Part shown: piece after piece, positions 18,314 to 26,636 of the stretch
Layout of the letters: each line of letters begins with the position of its first letter
Numbering within the stretch: the stretch's first letter is position 1
Assembly: GCA_021776215.1 (NCBI GenBank)
Contig: JAJFGI010000393.1
Span: forward strand, 1-35,929
Reading direction: 5' to 3'
DNA from: Kiloniellaceae bacterium
GTDB taxonomy: Bacteria > Pseudomonadota > Alphaproteobacteria > Kiloniellales > J153
DNA length: 35,929 nt
Made by a program: the position numbers and the translations under genes
The notes under the pieces: model-generated
The model's database searches: none
Told to the model about the DNA's origin: nothing
Seen by the model: the letters and a program-made list of their open reading frames with translations, nothing else

Positions 18314-20010
18314 CCGGCCAGAGCTTTCATTCCCATTGTCTCCCAGAAGGACTCGCCAGCACCGCCCTTGTCGCCGAGCGATATCCCCAGCGCCATGCAC
18401 AGCGCGGCGATGCCGTCGATCCGTTCCGTCGATTTCGCCTTCGACGGCTTGATGTCGCCGGCAGGCGAGGTCTCAACGGCCACGACCCTGGCGTGCTGGC
18501 GCAGCACAGGATGGCCGCCGTGATGAAATCCGTTGTCGATCACCAGCCGCTCGAGATCCTTGGCCGGCGCGTTCATGGACGCAAAGCCCTGGCCGAACAG
18601 CACCACCGGCAGGCCTTCCTGCTGGAGCTTCACGGCCGTCTCCGTCGCGTTCCAGCGGTCGATCGCCAGCCCGCCCTGCCCCGCTTCCAGGTTGCGGCTG
18701 CCCAAATGGGCGATCCGGAACCTTTCCGCGTCGCGGTAGATCTGCTCCTGGATGAACGCGTAGTCGATCACGTTGCCGGGCGTTGCGGCGAGTGCGCCTT
18801 CGCGAACCCAGCGGTCATAGGGCAGCTTGTCGTTACGCGCGTGGGTCACGATCAGCGCCTCCGGCTTGAAGAACCTTGCGAGCACTACCGGCACGTCGAG
18901 GCCGTCCTGGACCGGGAACCACCACACCAACGCCGACAGGTCCGTGGTCGACGACAGGTCGAGGCCGCCGAAGCACCGCTTGTGGCGCAGCCGCTCCTCG
19001 AGCGCGCTCCACACCACGGGGCCGGCGCAGTGGTCCCAGCCGAACGCCCGGCCGTTGTCGTCGAGCGCGTCGATCGGCAGCCACTTCACCGCCTGCTCCG
19101 TCCAGACGTTGAGCTGGTAATTCAGGAAGTGATTCACCAGGCGCGGCAACTGCCGGGCCCGGCGGGCTTCCGCCTTCATCGCGTCCAGTTTCTTCGAAAC
19201 CCCCAGGTTCGGGTTGGCCTTGCGCCAGGTCTTCTCCAGGGTCCAGTCGTCGTCCGGGTCGGCGGCATAGATCACCACCAGGGTCTCCGGGTCGTCGAGC
19301 GTCCCGTCGAGGATCTTCTGGCACTCGTCCCAAACCTCCTCGGCATATGTGCCCTTCTTCCCGGCCGTCGAGATGATGAACTCCAGCGGCTGGCGCCTGG
19401 ACGACATGCCGTCATGCACGTACTGGTACAACTCTCCACTGGTCCACTCGTGGACCTCGTCGCCGATCATGCCCGACGGGTTGAGCCCGTGCTTACCTTC
19501 CGCCTTGCCAGACAGCGGCTTGAATCCCGCATTAAGCTGCGGGCAGTAGATTGACGTCTTGAATGTCTCCAGGTCCTCGCTGAGGTTCGTCGACTTACCC
19601 ACCATGGCGGTCGCCTGGTTAAACACAATCTTCGCCTGGTCCTTGTGGCTGGCGATGGCGTAGACCTCGCCGCCCTCCTCGCCGTCGCCGATCAGCACGA
19701 GCAGGCCGATCCCGGCGGCCAGCTCGGTCTTGCCGTTCTTGCGCGGCACCCACACGTAGCAGCGCCGGTAGCGCCTGGTGCCGTCGCCGCGCTTCCAGCC
19801 GAACAGCGGCCGGACGATCTCGTCGGCCTGCCAGTCCTCCAGCACGAACGGCCGTCCGGCCCACTCGCCCTTGGTGAAACACAGGTAGGTATTGAAAAAG
19901 GCAACCGCTCTGTCGGCGGCACCCTCGTCGAACCAGAACTCCCCTTCGCGCCACGCCCCATCGTGGTATGTCGCGTCGAGCCCTACACCGCCAGGTCGGC
20001 GTCTCGCCAT
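18310..20010 (-). CDS. terL: Terminase large subunit
   Basis: ATPase WVPRKNGKTELAAGIGLLVL (Walker A-like); LGLDLSSTTDLSALV-type nuclease region (GGLDLSSTTDLSA). Confidence 0.95.
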   Translation of the reverse strand: MARRRPGGVGLDATYHDGAWREGEFWFDEGAADRAVAFFNTYLCFTKGEWAGRPFVLEDWQADEIVRPLFGWKRGDGTRRYRRCYVWVPRKNGKTELAAGIGLLVLIGDGEEGGEVYAIASHKDQAKIVFNQATAMVGKSTNLSEDLETFKTSIYCPQLNAGFKPLSGKAEGKHGLNPSGMIGDEVHEWTSGELYQYVHDGMSSRRQPLEFIISTAGKKGTYAEEVWDECQKILDGTLDDPETLVVIYAADPDDDWTLEKTWRKANPNLGVSKKLDAMKAEARRARQLPRLVNHFLNYQLNVWTEQAVKWLPIDALDDNGRAFGWDHCAGPVVWSALEERLRHKRCFGGLDLSSTTDLSALVWWFPVQDGLDVPVVLARFFKPEALIVTHARNDKLPYDRWVREGALAATPGNVIDYAFIQEQIYRDAERFRIAHLGSRNLEAGQGGLAIDRWNATETAVKLQQEGLPVVLFGQGFASMNAPAKDLERLVIDNGFHHGGHPVLRQHARVVAVETSPAGDIKPSKAKSTERIDGIAALCMALGISLGDKGGAGESFWETMGMKALAG

Positions 20011-20017
20011 GATCGGC

Positions 20018-20563
20018 TCAGTTCAGGAAGCCGACCGGCTCCCCTGCGCCGGGCCTACGCGCCGGATCCGGCTGCCCTGTCCCGGAAGGACGGGCCGGCT
20101 GTGCCTGGCCGCCGAAAAGATCGCCCGCCGGCATCGCGGACCTGGCCGCAAAGATGCGCTGGCGCTCGGCCGGGTTGAGACCGAAACGGTCCTCGGCGCG
20201 CTCGAGCAGCGGCTCCAGCCGGATCGACACCATCATGGCGACACGGATCCGCTCGTACCCGGTGTCCGTGGCGTAGCTCATGCCGTCCTTGTCGATCGCC
20301 GCATTGGCCTCGAGCCAGCGCGCGAAGTTCCGGCAGTAGCGGGCGAAGGTCTCCGCATCGGTCTGGGTCAGCAGCTTGAGCGCTGTCACCCGCGGCGCCA
20401 GGCGCTTCCACACGGCGAGCCCGCCTTTCTTCAGCCAGGCCGGCGGCGTCACTTTCGCCGCGCCGAACATCGGTGCGGGATCCTCGCCCACCGGCCGGCG
20501 CGACGGATTGCCCTTCGCAATCTTGATCGCCGCCGGCTCAGGCTTCGGCCCTCTGCGTCCCAT
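20018..20563 (-). CDS. terS: Terminase small subunit (P27 family)
   Basis: MGRRGPKPEPAAIKIAKGNPSRRPVGEDPAPMFG...PPAWLKKGGLAVWKRLAPRVTALKLLTQTDAETFARYCRNFA. Confidence 0.92.
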   Translation of the reverse strand: MGRRGPKPEPAAIKIAKGNPSRRPVGEDPAPMFGAAKVTPPAWLKKGGLAVWKRLAPRVTALKLLTQTDAETFARYCRNFARWLEANAAIDKDGMSYATDTGYERIRVAMMVSIRLEPLLERAEDRFGLNPAERQRIFAARSAMPAGDLFGGQAQPARPSGTGQPDPARRPGAGEPVGFLN

Positions 20564-20652
20564 GGTTCAACCTCTAAAAAAAAATCGTTGGATAACCCCG
20601 CCCGCCTTTTTTGTCCTGAGGGGGCGGTCCCGCTCTGGCGGGTTGTGAAGAT

Positions 20653-21057
20653 TCAGACCCCCCCTCCCCTTTCCCGGGTCAGGTGCCGGGCGGCGGGGCT
20701 GTCGAGCTTCAGGTCGGCCGCCGTGATCGTGCCGTCGGCGTATTGTCGCTCGAGCAGCTGCTTGACCACGTTGTGGTGCCAGGCGCACGACGCCTGCCAG
20801 TTCGACCTGTCCCACATCAGGACCTGATCGCCCTTGTGCGGCACGATGTGGTCGACCAGCTCCGCGGCCGTGACCCGGTCGACGGCGATGCATCCGATAC
20901 ACAGCGGATGACTGTTCAGAAACCCCCTGGCCGCCTTGTCCCACCCCGTGGTGTAGCCGCGCTGGCGCGCCGAGCCGCGTCTGCGGTCGGTAGCGGCGCG
21001 CAGCTCCGAGCGCGTCGGCCGGACGGACGCCCTGAAGGTTCCCGGCATTTCCGGCAT
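20653..21057 (-). CDS. HNH endonuclease (packaging-associated)
   Basis: RQRGYTTGWDKAARGFLNSHPLCIGCIAVDRVTAAELVDHIVPHKGDQVLMWDRSNWQASCAWHHNVV. Confidence 0.93.
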   Translation of the reverse strand: MPEMPGTFRASVRPTRSELRAATDRRRGSARQRGYTTGWDKAARGFLNSHPLCIGCIAVDRVTAAELVDHIVPHKGDQVLMWDRSNWQASCAWHHNVVKQLLERQYADGTITAADLKLDSPAARHLTRERGGGV

Positions 21058-21060
21058 GGC

Positions 21061-21107
21061 AGCCTTTCAAAAGGCAACGGCCCCGCATGGGAATACGGGG
21101 CCGTTGC
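21061..21107 (-). terminator. Terminator-like hairpin on minus strand
   Basis: Perfect 12-bp stem GCAACGGCCCCG(74-85)/CGGGGCCGTTGC(96-107), 10-nt loop, followed on minus strand by CTTTTGAAA. Confidence 0.65.
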
Positions 21108-21154
21108 AAGTTCAGGGGAGGAACGCCGCGCCACGGGCTCGCCCCGCCGGCACA

Positions 21155-21190
21155 ACGCAAAACGCCCCGACGGGATATCCATCGGGGCGT
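21155..21190 (-). terminator. Terminator-like hairpin on minus strand
   Basis: Perfect 9-bp stem ACGCCCCGA(162-170)/TCGGGGCGT(182-190), 11-nt loop, followed on minus strand by TTTTGCGTT. Confidence 0.7.
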
Positions 21191-21232
21191 AGCTCTGTTC
21201 GCCGACACTGTGTCAAATTTTTACCGCAGATG

Positions 21233-21886
21233 TCAAGCCACAATCTCCATTGACGGCAGGACACGGCCGGACCGCAGCCACGGGTATTCCGGAACGAGCG
21301 GCCCGACAACGTCGAACCTGGCGAGCCGTCCGGCAAGCGTTTCCGCCAATGCCTTGAGCCCGCGCCACCACATCCCGTATTGATGCCGGGCGAAGTCGAC
21401 GAGCACGGGATCGGTACCTTCGAACATCAGCTGACACCCGATCCAGCCCCGGCAGTTGCGAGGGTCGGCCCAAATTTTTGCGATCTCACCGCGTTTATTG
21501 ATTCGTTTCACCATCCGTCCCGGCCCTTCCGGGTGCCATTCCGGCCGGTTGCCGTTGCGGGCGTGCATGGCCACAAGCGAGAACACTTCCGGCGCCAGGC
21601 CGATGGTCGCCACATAGATCAACAGCGCGTCCTCGTCGGCCCGCGCCGAACACGCCTGGGCGCCACGACCGGTCCCGTCGATCCGGTCACCGATCTCCAG
21701 ATACCGGGCCAGCGCACCCGTGGGTGATATGCCTGGCAGGAACGACGACAACGCGGTCGCCATGGCGCCGTCGACCTTCTGGTCGGCGAACGACCACTCA
21801 ACCAGGCGCTCGATATCCATCCTGACGATCTTGTCTTCGCGTGTTGAAATGCCGTCGATCTCAACCATGACGTTCATGTTCTCCAT
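21233..21886 (-). CDS. Hypothetical protein in late-regulator position
   Basis: 217 aa; C-terminus WWRGLKALAETLAGRLARFDVVGPLVPEYPW; lies between replication and packaging modules, directly upstream of tandem hairpins. Confidence 0.7.
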   Translation of the reverse strand: MENMNVMVEIDGISTREDKIVRMDIERLVEWSFADQKVDGAMATALSSFLPGISPTGALARYLEIGDRIDGTGRGAQACSARADEDALLIYVATIGLAPEVFSLVAMHARNGNRPEWHPEGPGRMVKRINKRGEIAKIWADPRNCRGWIGCQLMFEGTDPVLVDFARHQYGMWWRGLKALAETLAGRLARFDVVGPLVPEYPWLRSGRVLPSMEIVA

Positions 21887-21899
21887 TCCTCGATTGATC

Positions 21900-22160
21900 C
21901 ACGCAAATCACACAACAGTTCCCGTTCTGGAAAACGTCCCATAGAGAAAAACACCAATAAAATCAGTCCCGTTGGGACTCTTTGGGAGGTTTGGGAGATA
22001 AATTTGCATAATGTCCCGCATGCCCGCGCGCATGCATATGAGAACCAATGCACAAAAACCTCCCAAACCATGCAATCCTCCCATCGCCTTTGATATTAAA
22101 GGCAAATTCGTTGGGACCATTGTTCCCAGGCGGGTGGATATCCACCCAATTAACCACCCG
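21900..22160. other. Non-coding gap rich in inverted and direct repeats (candidate origin/regulatory region)
   Basis: TTTGGGAG(G) repeats direct at 21981 and 21990 and inverted at 22059 and 22077; hairpins AGTCCC-GTT-GGGACT, GCCTTT-GATATT-AAAGGC, TGGGA-N7-TCCCA; 16-bp perfect palindrome GGGTGGATATCCACCC at 22132-22147. Confidence 0.6.
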
Positions 22161-23978
22161 TCACAGGGGCACGTCGTCGTCCGGATCCTTTGGCTTCTCC
22201 TGATCCTCGGCCGGTATGGGACGCCAGGACTTGATGTCGCCGTTCCCGTTCTCGACAAAATCGTGGATCCGCTTGGTCAGCTTCAGGTCCAGCCAGAACA
22301 CCACGTTCGACCGTTTCCGCTTGTAGCCGCGCTCGCCCATGGCCCGTCCGAACCCCTGCGCCGTCCAGTGCTTCTCGCCATTGGCAATGCACCACGCCAC
22401 ATAGAGCCGATAGAGATCCGTCGACTGGATCCGCGCGCCGTCCGCATAGTCGACACACACATCCATGAACTGGCCCAGCGGATCGGATTCGACCCGGTAG
22501 TCGGCGGTCGCATCGGAGACTTCGTCGGGCAGCGCCAAGCCGTTGTCCAGATAGTCGCGGATCCCGTCGAGCAACCGGTTCAGGATGCCCGAGGCTTCCT
22601 TCTTGAGCTTCTCCGGCAGAGCCCGGTCAATCATGTCTTCTGGCACCTGGCGCTCCCACGGCACCAGCAGCACCCGGCGCCAGATCCCGTCGTCGGTGCC
22701 GTCGATGCGCGGCTTGGTATTGCCGAATATGGTCAGGGTGAACTGGATGGTCAGGTCGAAGAACGGCATGTTCAACTCCCGCACCGGGATACCCTCCTCG
22801 CCTGTCACGGTCTTGATCAGCGCCTCGGCCAGCTTGGCGCCGCGTTCCGGCTCAGTGGTGCGCAGCAGGCGGATGCCGGCGAGCTTGGCCAGGTCCGGTG
22901 TCGGCTCCCCGCCGCGCTTGGTCCGGCCCTGGTCGAGGAACGATTCGATTGCCGTCGTCGCCGCATAATCGCCCAGCACGTGGGCCCAGGCGTTCAGGAC
23001 GGTCGACTTCATGTTCCGGCCCTTGCCGTACCAGAATGCCAGCCGCTGGATCGACACGTCCCCGGTGCTTGAGATCCCGCCCCAGCAGTGCAGGTGCCGG
23101 CGCATGTGGTCGGCGGGCTGCACATAGGCCAGCGCCTCGTCGTAGACCGGGCACGGCGCCTCCGGGTCGTAGACGACGGGTGCCAGCTTGGTGATGCGGT
23201 CGGCCCGGTTGTGCCGCGTCAAGGTCACCGTGTCCCCGCCATCCGGGTCGATCCGGAACCGCAGCGTCCCGTTTTCCACGTTGAGCGCCATTGGATCGGT
23301 GTCGAAATCGGCGACCTGCGCCTCTATGTACGGTTGCGACAAATGCTTGATGCAACCCACGTGCGACGACCCCTGGCTCACATGCCCCCATCCCGCGATC
23401 TGGTCGGAACGGTAAACCGCCTTGCCCTTCTTAACGTCCACCTCGCAGTCCTCACCGGAATCGGCATAGGCGATAGCTTCATTGCCGATCGCCGTGACGG
23501 TGTCGTGGATCGCGCGCGCCAGCAGCCCTTCGGCCCGGTCGCGCGTCCACCGCCGCCCGTCCCAGGCAAGCCAGCCCCACTGGGCGCAGAACAGGAACTC
23601 GTCGCCGTGCCGCAAGACGAAGCGCTGCGCGTTGCCGAGATCGGTCAACGGCAGCAAGGAACACTCGAAATCCCAGTCGATCTCACCTGAACCCCCGACA
23701 TCTCCGTTGCCCCGGCCACCACTTCCATCATCGCCCGGCGCGGAGCGCTCCTTGTCTGAGCTTTCGGGCCGGGCCCCTCCCATTTGGGAGGTTATGTCCG
23801 AAGGGGCATCGGAAGAAGCGCGCGCGCCGGCCGGTGGGGCGTCACGGGGCGGAGCCTTGCCAGCTTCCTTCGCCGGCTCGACCCTGGGCGCCTCCGGGCG
23901 TTGTGCAGCATGTATACGATCTAGGATCGCCTGGCGGGCCGCACCCGGTTTGCCGGTATCGTCAGTCCCGTCGCTCAT
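22161..23978 (-). CDS. D5/P4-type SF3 helicase (phage/plasmid primase C-terminal family)
   Basis: Walker A AFWYGKGRNMKSTVLNAW; GNTKPRIDGTDDGIWRRVLLVPWERQVPED. Confidence 0.93.
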   Translation of the reverse strand: MSDGTDDTGKPGAARQAILDRIHAAQRPEAPRVEPAKEAGKAPPRDAPPAGARASSDAPSDITSQMGGARPESSDKERSAPGDDGSGGRGNGDVGGSGEIDWDFECSLLPLTDLGNAQRFVLRHGDEFLFCAQWGWLAWDGRRWTRDRAEGLLARAIHDTVTAIGNEAIAYADSGEDCEVDVKKGKAVYRSDQIAGWGHVSQGSSHVGCIKHLSQPYIEAQVADFDTDPMALNVENGTLRFRIDPDGGDTVTLTRHNRADRITKLAPVVYDPEAPCPVYDEALAYVQPADHMRRHLHCWGGISSTGDVSIQRLAFWYGKGRNMKSTVLNAWAHVLGDYAATTAIESFLDQGRTKRGGEPTPDLAKLAGIRLLRTTEPERGAKLAEALIKTVTGEEGIPVRELNMPFFDLTIQFTLTIFGNTKPRIDGTDDGIWRRVLLVPWERQVPEDMIDRALPEKLKKEASGILNRLLDGIRDYLDNGLALPDEVSDATADYRVESDPLGQFMDVCVDYADGARIQSTDLYRLYVAWCIANGEKHWTAQGFGRAMGERGYKRKRSNVVFWLDLKLTKRIHDFVENGNGDIKSWRPIPAEDQEKPKDPDDDVPL

Positions 23979-25135
23979 CCGGTCTGGCCCCTCAGCATGT
24001 CATTGAAATCGAGACCCTCGGGCGCCCACGACGTGCGCACCGTGCGTCCCGGCCGCGCCCACCGCGCCGCCGCCCTGGCGTGGACCATCGACGCCGTGAA
24101 CCGGTCCGAATCGCCATCACCCAGGGTGAGAATGTCCACGGCGCTGTCCGGCGGCATCAGGGACGGGCGGCGGGATTCCATCAGCGGATAGGGCCCCGGC
24201 ACCATCAGCGGCCGCACCCGCCCCAGGCTGTCGGTGCGCTTCTCGGTCGGATGCCGGATCGAGGCTTGCGACTTGCCGCCGATGTTCTGCATCGACACCC
24301 CGGCCCAGAACGCGCACGTCTCGAACAGCGCCTCACCCTCATCGGCCAGCATGGCATCGCAGACCGAAAGCGTCGTCTCGATGCCCTCGCCCACCACCAG
24401 CCGCTCAGGGGCCGCCGGCCCGCCCAGGGGAATGTGTCCGGCCCGCGACGAGCCCCGGACTTTCTTGGCCAGCTCGAATTCGCCGGTCTCCGGGTTGACG
24501 ATATCCGCCTTGCCGTCAACCGGATCGTCGAACCCCTCGATCAGGATGCGCGGGTCGATCCATGTGATGTGGGCGCCGGTAAACCGCCCGTCCGGGCCGG
24601 TGATCGCCGCAACCATGGCAGGCCCGGTATAGATCCGGCGAAAGCGCTTGTCCTCCATCCTGGTAAAGAACGGTTGTTCCGACTGGCCCCGGATCTTGGC
24701 GCCGGGCGGTGCCGCCAGCTTGCGCCAGGCCAGGTAACGGTCCGCCACGTGCCGGTCGCCGGCCGCGTCCCAGATCTTGCGTGCCCGCCCGATCTCAGCC
24801 TTCCGGTATGAATTGTCGTCGGAATCGGTTGCCGGCGGTGGCGGCGACGCCGGCAGCCGTTCCGACGTGCCGGCAAGGGTTTCAACCGCTGTCAGGAAGT
24901 CGCAGGCATCGAGGTACTGCACCAGGGCGATGGCATCGCCGCCGGCCCCCGACTTGCGGCAGTGGAACACGTTCTTGCGCGGGTTGACCGAGAACCGGTC
25001 ATCGCCGCCGCAGGCCGGGCACGGCCCCACCAGTTCACCGCCCGAGCGAACCAGTTTGACACCGCGCACCGCGATCTCGTCAACCACGCGCACCCGTCGC
25101 GCCTGGGCGATCCGGTCGTCGCGGTCATCGGTCAT
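23975..25135 (-). CDS. CHC2 zinc-finger / Toprim primase-like protein
   Basis: CPACGGDDRFSVNPRKNVFHCRKSGAGGDAIALVQYL zinc finger; VGEGIETTLS and DGDSDRF Toprim motifs; ATGA overlaps both sides. Confidence 0.92.
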   Translation of the reverse strand: MTDDRDDRIAQARRVRVVDEIAVRGVKLVRSGGELVGPCPACGGDDRFSVNPRKNVFHCRKSGAGGDAIALVQYLDACDFLTAVETLAGTSERLPASPPPPATDSDDNSYRKAEIGRARKIWDAAGDRHVADRYLAWRKLAAPPGAKIRGQSEQPFFTRMEDKRFRRIYTGPAMVAAITGPDGRFTGAHITWIDPRILIEGFDDPVDGKADIVNPETGEFELAKKVRGSSRAGHIPLGGPAAPERLVVGEGIETTLSVCDAMLADEGEALFETCAFWAGVSMQNIGGKSQASIRHPTEKRTDSLGRVRPLMVPGPYPLMESRRPSLMPPDSAVDILTLGDGDSDRFTASMVHARAAARWARPGRTVRTSWAPEGLDFNDMLRGQTG

Positions 25136-26022
25136 CCAGCCACCCCAGCAAACAGCGACGGCGCCGCATCCCGCGCCGCTTCGGCCCGCGCCAGTGCCCG
25201 GGACGCCGCCGGACTGATCCACAGCACCTCGGTCCGCTCCCTGGCCCCGTCGGCGAGCGCCGTGCGGGTCCGGCGGGTCCAGCCCTTCAGCGCGTCGTCG
25301 TAAAGCGCCGACGGATAGCCCGACAGCACCACCATGCCCTCGAGCCGGCAAAGCGCCTCGAGCAGATCCGCATGGTCGCCGTCGGTCATCTCGTGGGTGT
25401 AGGCGTGATACTTGATCTTGCCCCGCCGCGACTTGGCCGAGCGCGTCGCCGGCACATAGGGCGGGTCCACATAGAACAAGGTGTCAGGCCCGTCGGCGGC
25501 TGCCACTACCTGTAGTGCCGGCCGGCGTTCGATCACCACCCCGCGCAACCGCTCGACCGCCAATGCCAGCGCGTCGGGCAGGTTCATCCAGTCGATCGCA
25601 CAGTTTGTGTGGCTGCCGCTGGAATTGGCCCGGAACCCGGTCCTGACCGCCACGTTGTGCCCGTCCGACCCGAAGCCCATGAACGACCGCGACACCAGCC
25701 GCACGGCCCGATCGACCGGATCGCCGCCGGTCTCGTAGGCCGCCTCGAACTCCGCCCTGGCGAACGGTGTCAGGCGCAGCCGGTCGACCAACTCGCCGGC
25801 ACGGGTCCCCCGCAACACCCGGAACAGGTTGACCACGTCGTCGCACAGGTCGTTATAGATCTCCGCCTTCGACCGGGCTTTACGGATCAGCACGGACGCC
25901 GCCCCGCCGTAAGGCTCCACATAGGTCTTGTGCGGCGGCAGATGCGCGATGATCCACGGCGCCAGCAGCCACTTGCCGCCGTGGTAGCGCAGGACCGGGC
26001 GTGTGGGTGCGGCGGCCGTCAT
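25132..26022 (-). CDS. DNA adenine methyltransferase (D12/Dam class)
   Basis: RYHGGKWLLAPWIIAHLPPHKTYVEPYGGAASVLIRK...; catalytic LFYVDPPYVPATR. Confidence 0.93.
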   Translation of the reverse strand: MTAAAPTRPVLRYHGGKWLLAPWIIAHLPPHKTYVEPYGGAASVLIRKARSKAEIYNDLCDDVVNLFRVLRGTRAGELVDRLRLTPFARAEFEAAYETGGDPVDRAVRLVSRSFMGFGSDGHNVAVRTGFRANSSGSHTNCAIDWMNLPDALALAVERLRGVVIERRPALQVVAAADGPDTLFYVDPPYVPATRSAKSRRGKIKYHAYTHEMTDGDHADLLEALCRLEGMVVLSGYPSALYDDALKGWTRRTRTALADGARERTEVLWISPAASRALARAEAARDAAPSLFAGVAG

Positions 26023-26636
26023 GCCTTGTCTCCCATCGGCGGGTCGGACTCGGGAAATGCCGGGAACGCATCCCGGTTGCGCAGCTCCCGGCAGACCTCA
26101 CGCACGATTTGATTGCCGGTCAGGTGCCGGGCCAGCTCGGGAATGATCTTGCCGATCGGATCGCGTTTCGACAGGTTCACACGTGTCCGAGCCGCGACGG
26201 CCATCAGCTCACCGCGCCAGAGCAACTCCAGCAGCGGCACCGTTTTGGCCCGGTCCTGACCGGTCTGGCCCCACACCACATGGAGCCTCATGTGCGAATC
26301 GTCGTTCGGATCGACGGCGACACGTCCGGTCCCGTAAGGCAAATCACGGGTAGGCATCGCCTCGATATGGTCGTACCACTTGGGATGATACGCGAGCCAG
26401 AACTCGGGCAGAACGCGCGAGAACGTAGCGATCTGGCCGGCAAGCCGGTCCAGTTTGTCCTTCGGCCCCTTGATCTCGACGCCGGCGATCTGGTCCTTGC
26501 CGATGAACGCCAGATCTATCCGCTTCTCGCCGACCACCAGTTCATGCACCACTCGGGCCCCGTGCCACCGCCGCCGGCCCCACGGCACCAGCAGATCGCG
26601 CGTGGCCAGTTCCTCGGTGGAGCGGTTGGTGGTCAC
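26019..26636 (-). CDS. sce7726/MmcB-like PD-(D/E)XK nuclease-fold protein
   Basis: GTG start at 26636 overlapping the methyltransferase TGA; VHELVVGEKRIDLAFIGKDQIAGVEIKGPKDKLDRLAGQIATFSRVLPEFWLAYHPKWYDHI (D-Xn-ExK). Confidence 0.8.
   Translation of the reverse strand: MTTNRSTEELATRDLLVPWGRRRWHGARVVHELVVGEKRIDLAFIGKDQIAGVEIKGPKDKLDRLAGQIATFSRVLPEFWLAYHPKWYDHIEAMPTRDLPYGTGRVAVDPNDDSHMRLHVVWGQTGQDRAKTVPLLELLWRGELMAVAARTRVNLSKRDPIGKIIPELARHLTGNQIVREVCRELRNRDAFPAFPESDPPMGDKA

Noticed and set aside
21908-22258. Minus-strand ORFs (116, 65 and 64 aa) within the repeat-rich gap
   Set aside because: They run through palindromes and repeats and have unusual composition (SQTSQ, ARACG); more likely non-coding.
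22011-23072. Long plus-strand ORF (353 aa) over the helicase gene
   Set aside because: Arg/His/Pro-rich antisense shadow of a well-supported D5-type helicase; the same reasoning applies to plus ORFs at 7005-7937, 13933-15030, 18493-19554, 19892-20827 and 27344-28456.
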